Assembly: GCA_016926235.1 (NCBI GenBank)
Contig: JAFGOZ010000661.1
Span: forward strand, 1 to 14,970
Length of the DNA stretch: 14,970 nucleotides
Source: Bacteroidales bacterium
Lineage (GTDB): Bacteria; Bacteroidota; Bacteroidia; Bacteroidales; UBA10428
Reading direction: 5' to 3'
The translations under genes were made by a program, and so were the position numbers. Under the pieces are notes generated by a model. The model had not been told where the DNA came from, searched no databases, and saw only the letters and a program-made list of their open reading frames with translations. Below, in pieces: positions 7,211 through 14,515 of the stretch; the first letter of the stretch is position 1, and every line of letters begins with the position of its first letter.

Positions 7211-8341
7211 ATGAACATACGATTATTCAAACCTTCTCTGGGTGAAGAAGAACTGCAAGCAGTTAAAGAAGCTTTTGACAAATCCTGGGTTGGTTTAGGG
7301 CCCAAGGTGGACGAATTTGAAGAAGCCTGGAGAAAGTTCATCGGTTGTGAAAAGGCCGTTGGAGTAAATTCTGCTACCGCCGCTCTTCATCTTGCTTTAG
7401 CTTGTTTCAAGTTTCCGGAAGGCAAGAAGGCCCTTGTCCCTTCACTTACTTTTTCATCAACTGCATCAGCTGTACTTTACAACAGACTGATCCCTGTTTT
7501 TGTCGATTCCGATCCAGTTACGCTTGGTATTAGTCTCGAAGATCTTGAAAAGAAATACGATAAAGATTGTGTGGCTGTTATTCCTGTCCATTATGCCGGC
7601 CATCCTGTTATAATGGATAAGCTGGTACCATGGGCCAGAGCAAGAGAACTGAAAATAGTTGAGGATTGCGCACATACTGCAGGAGGGGTTTACATGGGCA
7701 AAACGCTTGGTACCTGGGGCGATATCGGATGCTTCAGTTTTGAAGAAAAGAAATGTATGACTACAGGCGACGGGGGCATGATGGTTACAAATGATCCGGA
7801 ACTATTCAGGGATGTAAAGGCAATGCGGTGGGTAGGAATTGACAAGGATAACTGGAAAACAGCCCAGGCATACACAACCGCTAATCATGATGCAATGCAC
7901 TGGTTTTATGAACTTAATGTTCTGGGATATAAATACAATATGAATGATCTGGCAGCCTCAATAGGTTTGGTTCAGCTTAAAAGATTGCCGCAGTTTAACA
8001 AACGGCGATCGGAAATAATCAGACAGTATATGGATGGGATAAAACTTTTTCGGAAAATCGAACCATTACTCCCATATGAACCTGAGAATTATCCATATCA
8101 GATTTTTGGAATAAGGGCAGATAACAGAGATGAACTAATGATCCATTTGAAAAGTAAAGGTATCGCAACAGGATGCCATTATACCCCTCTTTCAATTCAG
8201 CCCTTATTTAGAAAATGGGGGGGTGATTGCCCTTTTATTGAGCTTGAAGCTAATAAATTTATTACACTTCCTTTGCATTCAGATTTGCTCAAAAAAGAAG
8301 TTGAATATATCCTGGATGCACTGAATACTTTTGTTGATTAG
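7211..8341 (+). CDS. DegT/DnrJ/EryC1/StrS family PLP aminotransferase (sugar 4-aminotransferase)
   Basis: The enzyme probably transfers an amino group, usually from glutamate, to the 4-keto carbon of the CDP-sugar made by its neighbours. It shows the family core: an N-terminal FKPSLGEEEL, GVNSATAALHLAL, PVHYAGHP, EDCAHTAGG with the PLP-ring aspartate (Asp152), and GDIGCFSFEEKKCMTTGDGG with the Schiff-base lysine at Lys181. The lysine separates it from RfbH/ColD/E1 enzymes, where histidine replaces it, so 3-deoxygenation is not expected. An ATG at 7163 would add 16 residues, but these are encoded by the dispersed repeat and lie before the usual family start, so I choose 7211 (376 residues). 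The EEKKCM segment around the lysine is unusual compared with the common HPTKN. The next gene starts one base after the stop. Confidence 0.88.
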   Translation: MNIRLFKPSLGEEELQAVKEAFDKSWVGLGPKVDEFEEAWRKFIGCEKAVGVNSATAALHLALACFKFPEGKKALVPSLTFSSTASAVLYNRLIPVFVDSDPVTLGISLEDLEKKYDKDCVAVIPVHYAGHPVIMDKLVPWARARELKIVEDCAHTAGGVYMGKTLGTWGDIGCFSFEEKKCMTTGDGGMMVTNDPELFRDVKAMRWVGIDKDNWKTAQAYTTANHDAMHWFYELNVLGYKYNMNDLAASIGLVQLKRLPQFNKRRSEIIRQYMDGIKLFRKIEPLLPYEPENYPYQIFGIRADNRDELMIHLKSKGIATGCHYTPLSIQPLFRKWGGDCPFIELEANKFITLPLHSDLLKKEVEYILDALNTFVD

Positions 8342-8342
8342 T

Positions 8343-9290
8343 ATGCTGAAGTATAGGAGAATTTATGATTTTGATTTAATAGTTAATTTTCTATTGAGTA
8401 CCTTTTCTTCACCCACACACTGGCCGGAGTGGAATCTATTGGTCAGCAAATTTTTCAAGACAGAATTTTATTATTTTGGAGCAATTGACGGTAATAAGTT
8501 AGTAGGTATCTGTCCGGTTCATAAAAAAAAGGAAGTTTTAACAAGTCGTTTGATTTCCGGTCAATATCATTTTATTCCAAACGGAGGTTGGCTGTTCAAT
8601 AAGTTCAAAAAAATTAATCTCTCTGATATACCTTTACCTTATAATTCAGCTTTTGAATGTTTTGCACTTCCTGCTCTGACCGATTTTAAAGTGACATATA
8701 CTCAATTAAGAAAACCATTTCAAACGCTTATAGTCGATCTGAGATCCTCTGAAGAAATTATTTGGAATGATTCAGTTGATTCCAAAAGGCGTAACATGAT
8801 CAGAAAAGCATATAAAACGGGAATAAGGATTTTAAAAGAATCAGGAAATTTGGATCTTTTTTTTTTACTTAATTCTGATTCAGCCAAATCAAAGGGCCTT
8901 GAACATTTACCATTAAACTTTTTTTCTGAATTAATCCAGCAATCACATAATATAAAATTCATTCCTTTTGTTGCATTCAATGGCGAAGAACCTGTTGCGG
9001 CACTAGGTTTAATTCATGATAAGGACTATTCATATTATTGGTTGGGAGCCACAAAACAAAATTCAAAAAATATGGGCCAAGGTGAATTATTACAATGGGA
9101 AGCCATTAAGTATAGCAAATCTCAAGGATGTAAATATTATGATCTTTGTTATATAGAAAAAGAAAGATTACCTCACATTTACCAGTTTAAAAAAGGATTT
9201 TCTCAAACCGAAGTTCAAATATCTTACTTAACACGGAAAACACTTATGTATCGTATTCTTAATAAGTTGCAAAAATCATCAAGTCATTAA
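8343..9290 (+). CDS. FemAB/GNAT-like protein (Acetyltransf_6 type), putative N-acyltransferase
   Basis: This 315-residue protein has the look of FemAB-like GNAT proteins found in exopolysaccharide loci. It has a first half ending in FQTLIVDLRSSEE, then SKRRNMIRKAYKTGIRI (the arginine/lysine-rich helix typical of the family), and a second GNAT-like half with FVAFNGEEPVAALGLIHDKDYSYYWLGATK, GQGELLQWEAIKYSKSQGCKYYDL and the C-terminal YQFKKGF. Family members transfer aminoacyl or acyl groups to amines. In this context the amino sugar is a candidate acceptor, but that is inference. ATG 8343 is preferred to TTG 8331 because it starts one base after the preceding stop. A run of ten T lies in frame at 8857-8866. 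The last codons and the stop lie in a small tandem duplication shared with the next gene's start. Confidence 0.72.
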   Translation: MLKYRRIYDFDLIVNFLLSTFSSPTHWPEWNLLVSKFFKTEFYYFGAIDGNKLVGICPVHKKKEVLTSRLISGQYHFIPNGGWLFNKFKKINLSDIPLPYNSAFECFALPALTDFKVTYTQLRKPFQTLIVDLRSSEEIIWNDSVDSKRRNMIRKAYKTGIRILKESGNLDLFFLLNSDSAKSKGLEHLPLNFFSELIQQSHNIKFIPFVAFNGEEPVAALGLIHDKDYSYYWLGATKQNSKNMGQGELLQWEAIKYSKSQGCKYYDLCYIEKERLPHIYQFKKGFSQTEVQISYLTRKTLMYRILNKLQKSSSH

Positions 9291-9303
9291 TCATCAAGTG
9301 AAT
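9274..9303 (+). repeat. Two-unit 15-base tandem duplication at a gene junction
   Basis: aatcatcaagtcatt (9274-9288) is followed by aatcatcaagtgaat (9289-9303), with the first 11 bases identical. The first unit supplies the end and stop of the FemAB-like gene. The second carries the GTG start of the formyltransferase gene. Confidence 0.7.
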
Positions 9304-9999
9304 TACTTATTATTTGCAAATTCCCAAACAGGGAGTCCAATAATTTCAGAAATAGGGAAAGTTGCAGCGCCCAAAGTTGTTATTACCAGGCTTAAAAGTA
9401 TCGATTCCTGGGGGAATATTATACATAGATTTTTAAAAAATAATTTAACGGTTGAAGATAAATTACGATTTTTTTATAAAATAAGATTTTACGATTATCA
9501 TTCTTTAAATGTTAAACGACTAAAAAGAATTATTGAAAATAATAATATTGAAATTGGTTTTATAACTACTTTTTCATATATAATTCCACAGAAATTTATT
9601 GAATTGTTTCCCAACGGGATTTATAATTTTCATCCCTCTTTGTTGCCAAAACATGGGGGGCCTAATGCACTATTTTGGGTTGTATTTTCTAATGATGAAT
9701 ATACAGGTACAACCTGTCACAGAGTAACGGAAGTTTTAGATCATGGGCAGATTTTACTACAAAAGAAATACCCGGTTAATAAAATGGATGCGAGAGAATT
9801 ATTTAATTGTTATGTCAAAGATATAGCGGGAATGATCCAGGACATTATGAGTAATTATCGACAGCTATTTTCTAACTCCAGAGATATGGAAGTAACAGAA
9901 TATGATCCCCCCCAAATACCTTATATTGATTTTTCTGAAAGTAACAATAATCGTGATCTTGTATTAAGATATAAGAGAGCCATAAGACCGCTTGTTTGA
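9298..9999 (+). CDS. Formyltransferase, probable sugar N-formyltransferase
   Basis: This protein is related to the N-terminal domain of methionyl-tRNA formyltransferase (Formyl_trans_N), which uses N10-formyltetrahydrofolate. The catalytic residues are visible as Asn110 and His112 in IYNFHPSLLPKHGG, and Asp148 in the VLDHGQILLQ segment. At 233 residues it lacks the long C-terminal tRNA-recognition domain, as do the sugar N-formyltransferases (VioF, WbkC, FdtF types). Directly after a sugar aminotransferase and a FemAB-like gene, formylation of a 4-amino-4,6-dideoxyhexose is the best guess. The start is a GTG placed seven bases after the preceding stop codon, with no clear Shine-Dalgarno sequence. 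The stop overlaps the next start by one base. Codon use is very AT-rich compared with rfbF-rfbC. Confidence 0.85.
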   Translation: MNYLLFANSQTGSPIISEIGKVAAPKVVITRLKSIDSWGNIIHRFLKNNLTVEDKLRFFYKIRFYDYHSLNVKRLKRIIENNNIEIGFITTFSYIIPQKFIELFPNGIYNFHPSLLPKHGGPNALFWVVFSNDEYTGTTCHRVTEVLDHGQILLQKKYPVNKMDARELFNCYVKDIAGMIQDIMSNYRQLFSNSRDMEVTEYDPPQIPYIDFSESNNNRDLVLRYKRAIRPLV

Positions 10000-11123
10000 T
10001 GGAAAATAAAGGGCAAAAAACAGAAGAGTGGGCTGATTTCTGGAAAGGATCTTCACCTGAATCTGAAATACAAATGTGGGACTTTTTCGGATTACGTCCG
10101 TGGATACTAAAATACACCCCACGTTATGGCAAAGTATGTGAAGCCGGCTGCGGTTTGGGCAGATATGTTTTTTACCTGAATAAACTTGGGATTGATATTG
10201 ACGGTCTGGATTTTGAACAGAGGACAATTGAAGGCTTACATGCCTGGAAGAAAAAAAATGGTTTTGAGAAGGTTTCATTTATTCATGGCGATGTTACCAA
10301 ACTCCCTTATGAGAATGATTTCTTAAGCAGCTATATATCGCTTGGTGTTATTGAACATTTTATTGATGGTCCTAATGTGCCTTTAAAAGAAGCCTATAGA
10401 GTGCTACAGCCCGGGGGAATAGCAATTATTACCACACCATCAGTTTCGTGGTATCTTTTTTATAGGGATCATCTAAAAAGAGGCATTAAGAATCTCATTA
10501 AAAGAATAATTGGGGAAAAAATAATCAAACCGGCGTTTTTTCAATATTGGTACAGACCAAAAAAACTTAGGAAATTTATTGAAGATTCTGGATTCTATGT
10601 AACAAGATCAGAAGGAGCAGACATGCTATACTCATTTATTGAAGCTAATAATTTCAAAGTTGCCCACTGGACGGGTAAATCGTTGCCAATAAGAATTTCT
10701 AATAAATTTGAAGGTTCAATACTGTCTGCTTTAGGAGCTCAGTCAGTTTCAATTTCAATCAAGCTTGCAGAGAAAATGTGTTGTTTCTTTTGTGGTAAGT
10801 TAAAGGCGGCTCCCATTTCTCTAAAGTTTTATGATGTCCCTGTGTGTGATGTTTGCAGTAAAAACGAATTAGCTTTATACTACCGTAAAGGAGTAAAAGT
10901 AAAATATCATGCTCCTTACCAAGTTTTTCCACTGATCAAGCCTCAAACTGAAGAAGTATGCGAAATCTGTGGCGAGAAGTATGTTTCTGATAAAATTTTT
11001 GAGGATTTTGGGTTTACAAAATACATATGTCCTGAACATCTGCAAGAAGCAATCTGCAATATTAGATTATCAAATACAGCTATTCAACCTGTATTCAGGC
11101 TTAGAAAAAAGCTAAAGAGATAA
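9999..11123 (+). CDS. SAM-dependent methyltransferase with C-terminal cysteine clusters
   Basis: The N-terminal two thirds form a class I methyltransferase. VCEAGCGLGRYVFYL (residues 46-60) is the SAM-binding glycine-rich motif, DGLDF supplies the acidic residue at the end of the second strand, and IHGDVTKLPYENDFLSSYISLGVIEHF followed by EAYRVLQPGGIAIITTP are motifs typical of the Methyltransf_11 group. The last 115 residues carry two probable zinc sites: C262-x2-C265 with C283-x2-C286, and C321-x2-C324 with C344-x2-H347. This tail is not part of ordinary sugar O-methyltransferases that I know. The ATG at 9999 overlaps the formyltransferase stop (TGATG); TTG 9996 is possible but adds only one residue. 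O- or N-methylation of the nascent sugar or glycan is likely. The target is unknown. Confidence 0.8.
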   Translation: MENKGQKTEEWADFWKGSSPESEIQMWDFFGLRPWILKYTPRYGKVCEAGCGLGRYVFYLNKLGIDIDGLDFEQRTIEGLHAWKKKNGFEKVSFIHGDVTKLPYENDFLSSYISLGVIEHFIDGPNVPLKEAYRVLQPGGIAIITTPSVSWYLFYRDHLKRGIKNLIKRIIGEKIIKPAFFQYWYRPKKLRKFIEDSGFYVTRSEGADMLYSFIEANNFKVAHWTGKSLPIRISNKFEGSILSALGAQSVSISIKLAEKMCCFFCGKLKAAPISLKFYDVPVCDVCSKNELALYYRKGVKVKYHAPYQVFPLIKPQTEEVCEICGEKYVSDKIFEDFGFTKYICPEHLQEAICNIRLSNTAIQPVFRLRKKLKR

Positions 11124-11380
11124 TTAAAGTATTATAATCCTGTTAGTAAATAAAAAAGTATACCTGTGTTTGATAAATTGTTAGCTACGAAATGGGGGGA
11201 AAGGATTCTCTAGATTGTTGAATTGGCAAAGGGTCAAAAAGAATTCAATTAAAAGTTGTTATCAACTTCAAAAATGATCTTCTCATTATCTATATGTTTT
11301 AATATCGTTGACATTGTATTAGGTGACAATAAAAATGTAATAAACCACTGGATATAAACATTGTACAACGTTGTTATAAA
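11124..11380 (+). promoter_or_regulatory. Longest intergenic spacer, with weak promoter-like and palindromic elements
   Basis: These 257 bases hold no credible gene. They contain a hairpin aagttg-ttat-caactt (11253-11268) without a T tract, a TTGACA at 11308-11313 with only a poor -10 match downstream, and a perfect 10-base palindrome acaacgttgt (11365-11374) six bases before the wzy start. The break between the sugar-nucleotide block and the export block would be a natural place for a promoter. No Bacteroidota TAnnTTTG element is evident, so the assignment is weak. Confidence 0.25.
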
Positions 11381-12877
11381 ATGACAATCCTTAGTAATCT
11401 TAAGCTTAAAATACTGTTTCAATCTGATCTGGTTGCCTTTGTGTTGCTATTTTTAGTTGCGGCTTTTTTTGTTTATTTTTTGCCGGTATTTTTTGCCAGG
11501 ATTTTCTTTTTTTTATTATTGTTATTATTCTGGCGTTCAAAAAAGAATTATTTCTGGTTTGCATTTGTATTCATTCTTATAGAGCAACCCGCGGGGTTTT
11601 TTTCAGGTGGGTTAGCTGAGGATATGCAACGATTGCCTTTATATACAATAATCTCTGGTGTTTCTCTTACTGTTGATGATTTATTCATTATAGCAGCACT
11701 TATGAAAGCCTTGGTAAAAGGTAAAAGAAGAAGACTGTTCTTTAATAAACCATTGCAATGGCTGTTTGTATATCTGATTCTGATTTTGTTTTTTTCCTTT
11801 CTTTTTGGCATGAATAATGAAGGAATAGTCAGAACATTAAGGGTGCTCAGCTTTTGGACACTTTTTATTTCATTGCCATATTTATTGGAAAATAAAGATG
11901 AAATGATAAAATTCTGCGCCCTGTTGTTCCCATTTATCTTTCTTGTTTTTGCCGGACAGCTTTACGAGCTTATTAACGGAGTTCCCATAATAGGTGTAGT
12001 TAAACCTATTGACCCAGTAAATTACACTTATTCAATTACGCAAACAGATAACATTTACTCAGTTGCCAGGTTTATTTCAGCCCCATATTTAAATCTGTTT
12101 TGTTTCATTTCGTCACTTTTTATTGTTTTTTCAAGAAATATTGTCGGTTTAAGCAAGCTCTATTTACTTACTGTTGCTACACTTTGTTTCCTGTCAATTG
12201 TGCTTTCTGCTACCCGTGGCTGGTTCTTGGCATACACTATAACCATATTGCTTATTTTCATCACAGCTTCTGCTAAGCCTCTTAAAATAGCAGGCTGGGT
12301 TATCTTCCCTCTGTTATTATTTTTTGCCTTATACAGTATTACTCCTGCTTTCAAGATCCAGATAAATAATGCCATGGTACGGATAAGTACATTGGAGGGT
12401 CTTGCTCAGGGAGATATTACTTTAGGAGGAACCCAGCAAAGGACCACAATAAGGAGCGCCAGGGTCATGGAAGCTTTTTATAAAAATCCGGTAACCGGGT
12501 GGGGCTTTTCTTACCAGGGGAATCATGACGGCCATGTGGGAAATCAGAATCTGCTGCAATCAACCGGGTTTATCGGTTATTCATTGTTTCTCTATTTCTG
12601 GTTGTCTTATATATATAGTCTTCTCCTGGTTAAACGACGCATTTTACATGGCAATCCCTACAAAATGTCATTAGTGGTCTTATTATACGGATTCATAGGT
12701 ATTTTTGTAATTCACTCCACTTCATCCCAGATGTTTGGCTATGATCCCCAGTTTTCAGCAGTGAATAAAATATTCTTTTTAGTTGGGTTTTTTGTATTCA
12801 GCGATATTTTTATGAAAGAAGCATTAAATACAGATGTTCATCTAAAGAGTATTAGAGAACCCAATTTACCTGCCTGA
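11381..12877 (+). CDS. wzy: O-antigen polymerase/ligase family membrane protein (Wzy-like)
   Basis: This 498-residue protein has about eleven to twelve hydrophobic segments and the sequence features of the O-antigen ligase/polymerase family (Wzy_C, PF04932). SATRGW has Arg279 at the end of a membrane helix. A large extracytoplasmic loop of about residues 325-390 holds the RSARVMEAFYKNPVTGWGFSY pattern, then HDGHVGNQNLLQSTGFIGY, which matches the family's nPi-tGwGf and H-x-x-x-N-x-x-x-x-x-x-x-G positions. It should join lipid-linked repeat units in the periplasm (Wzy) or attach the chain to an acceptor (WaaL). These two cannot be separated by motif, but the adjacent Wzx favours Wzy. The start ATG lies behind a palindrome and a longer spacer than elsewhere, so it may have its own promoter. 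Confidence 0.82.
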   Translation: MTILSNLKLKILFQSDLVAFVLLFLVAAFFVYFLPVFFARIFFFLLLLLFWRSKKNYFWFAFVFILIEQPAGFFSGGLAEDMQRLPLYTIISGVSLTVDDLFIIAALMKALVKGKRRRLFFNKPLQWLFVYLILILFFSFLFGMNNEGIVRTLRVLSFWTLFISLPYLLENKDEMIKFCALLFPFIFLVFAGQLYELINGVPIIGVVKPIDPVNYTYSITQTDNIYSVARFISAPYLNLFCFISSLFIVFSRNIVGLSKLYLLTVATLCFLSIVLSATRGWFLAYTITILLIFITASAKPLKIAGWVIFPLLLFFALYSITPAFKIQINNAMVRISTLEGLAQGDITLGGTQQRTTIRSARVMEAFYKNPVTGWGFSYQGNHDGHVGNQNLLQSTGFIGYSLFLYFWLSYIYSLLLVKRRILHGNPYKMSLVVLLYGFIGIFVIHSTSSQMFGYDPQFSAVNKIFFLVGFFVFSDIFMKEALNTDVHLKSIREPNLPA

Positions 12878-12915
12878 TTTTACATTGCTTAATTTTTTAT
12901 TTTGATAAATACTGA

Positions 12916-14409
12916 GTGCTTAAACAAAAACTAAAAACAAGTTTTCTCTCTAAACTTTTTGTACAATTTTTCCAGCTTGCGGCAACAATTATCGTAGCTC
13001 GTATTGCCGGACCGACTATATTGGGGACAATTGCTTTTGGGCTGGCTTTTGTAAATATGTTTGCTTTTATCGGGAGTCTGGGCTTTGGCAGTGCACATGT
13101 GAAAATAATCCATGAAGAGGAAGATAAAGCTAAATGTACCGGAACATATGCATTTCTTCATATTGCATCCAAACTCATGTTCCTTTTTGTGGTGATAATT
13201 TATTTCATTATACAAAAATATGTTCTACATTTTCCTTTTGAGAGCAGAGAGCATGAAATAGTAATAATGATATTTATGGGAATGATCCTGGTTAATACTT
13301 TATCAGAAATCCCACAGGCAAATTTCACTGCAACCATGGAACAGGCTAAGCAGGATATTCCGGAGATCATAAGAAATTTATTTTTACAACCGGCCAGGAT
13401 CATCACCGTTCTGCTGGGGGGCGTTGCCATTTCCCTTGCATTTGTTAACCTGGCTTCTGCAATAATTATCATTCCGGTATATTGGTACCTGTCAAGAAAT
13501 ATAAAATATGGGAAATTTGATTTAACTCTTGCCAAACGATATTTCAAATATGGGATCCCTTTAGTGGTTTTAGCTCTGGCTTCTTCATTCGGCAATACAA
13601 TTGATAAAGTCATTCTGCAATATTTTACAAATTCAGAAACTGTAGGGTATTACACAGCGGGTTTTCGGATTGGTGGATATTTTTTATTAATAGGGCAATC
13701 AGCTGGTATGTTATTTTATCCTTACTTTTCCAAAGTAATAAGTGATAAGGAAGAATTTCGTATTGAAGATAAAATATCACAGTATGAACATTTTATTTTT
13801 CTATTTGTAATGCCATTAATGCTTTTTCTGGCTATTTATTCACATACTCTGGTAATGGTTTTATTAGGAGAACAATACATTCCTTCAATCCCGGTATTAA
13901 CAACCATTACACTTGCACAGTTTATTTTCCTCCTGAATATTCCGTATGGTAATCTATTGGCCGGAATGGGCTATTTTAAACTTGCAGCTATTGTCAATAT
14001 AATTTTTATCATAGTATTTGCTTTGCTTCTGGTCTTTTTTGTACATCCACATTTTCTTAATTTATCAGAAAGAGGAGCGGCATATGCTTTTTTTCTCTCA
14101 AAGGTTTTTCTTGCTTCTATGTTTGTTTTCTTTGTACATAGAAAAATGGCAGTATTTAACTTTAAAAGGTATATTAAATTTTTATCTTTTGGGCTGATCA
14201 CGTTCTTATTGTTTTATTTCATTTATATCAAATATGTTATAATTAATACAGGATTAACTATCTTATTTCCGGTTGCTTTCATTTCCTTTTCATATTTTGG
14301 ATATTATCTTTTGGGATGGATAAAAAAGGAAGACTGGGATTTACTTATATCGGCTATAAAAATAAAACCCATGATTACCTATATTAAACAGGAGATTCTT
14401 AAAAGATAG
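12916..14409 (+). CDS. wzx: Oligosaccharide flippase (Wzx family)
   Basis: This 497-residue polytopic protein of the MOP/PST superfamily is expected to flip undecaprenyl-diphosphate-linked repeat units to the outer face. The N-terminus KTSFLSKLFVQFFQLAATIIVARIAGPTILGTIAFGLAFVNMFAFIGSLGFGSAHVKII is the classic first-helix pair of these flippases. A second similar half begins near residue 210 (YFKYGIPLVVLALASSFGNTIDKVILQYF, then VGYYTAGFRIGGYF), giving the usual twelve to fourteen helices. The start is a GTG at 12916, 38 bases after wzy; there is no Shine-Dalgarno sequence and no better upstream start. Pairing with wzy indicates a Wzx/Wzy-dependent pathway. The C-terminal IKKEDWDLLISAIK segment faces the cytoplasm. 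Confidence 0.9.
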   Translation: MLKQKLKTSFLSKLFVQFFQLAATIIVARIAGPTILGTIAFGLAFVNMFAFIGSLGFGSAHVKIIHEEEDKAKCTGTYAFLHIASKLMFLFVVIIYFIIQKYVLHFPFESREHEIVIMIFMGMILVNTLSEIPQANFTATMEQAKQDIPEIIRNLFLQPARIITVLLGGVAISLAFVNLASAIIIIPVYWYLSRNIKYGKFDLTLAKRYFKYGIPLVVLALASSFGNTIDKVILQYFTNSETVGYYTAGFRIGGYFLLIGQSAGMLFYPYFSKVISDKEEFRIEDKISQYEHFIFLFVMPLMLFLAIYSHTLVMVLLGEQYIPSIPVLTTITLAQFIFLLNIPYGNLLAGMGYFKLAAIVNIIFIIVFALLLVFFVHPHFLNLSERGAAYAFFLSKVFLASMFVFFVHRKMAVFNFKRYIKFLSFGLITFLLFYFIYIKYVIINTGLTILFPVAFISFSYFGYYLLGWIKKEDWDLLISAIKIKPMITYIKQEILKR

Positions 14410-14515
14410 TGAGTCAATTTGAAGATTGTTCTTATTTTCCCTTTAACACTTAATTTGCCTCGTGATTCTCAGATAGATGAAATTTTTAAAACGACTTCTT
14501 TACAGTGGAGTGCTT

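Noticed and set aside
6994..7341. Minus-strand open frame of 115 codons
   Set aside because: It lies opposite the epimerase end, repeat and aminotransferase start; the translation is serine-rich with no recognisable domain, and plus-strand genes explain the region.
7211..8341. RfbH/ColD-type PLP 3-dehydratase
   Set aside because: The Schiff-base position is lysine, not the histidine of those enzymes, and no iron-sulfur cysteine set is visible.
9964..10278. Minus-strand open frame of 104 codons
   Set aside because: It is antisense to the formyltransferase/methyltransferase junction, with no domain and no start signal.
13200..13613. Minus-strand open frame of 137 codons
   Set aside because: It lies wholly opposite wzx; the composition is what the complement of membrane-helix codons gives.
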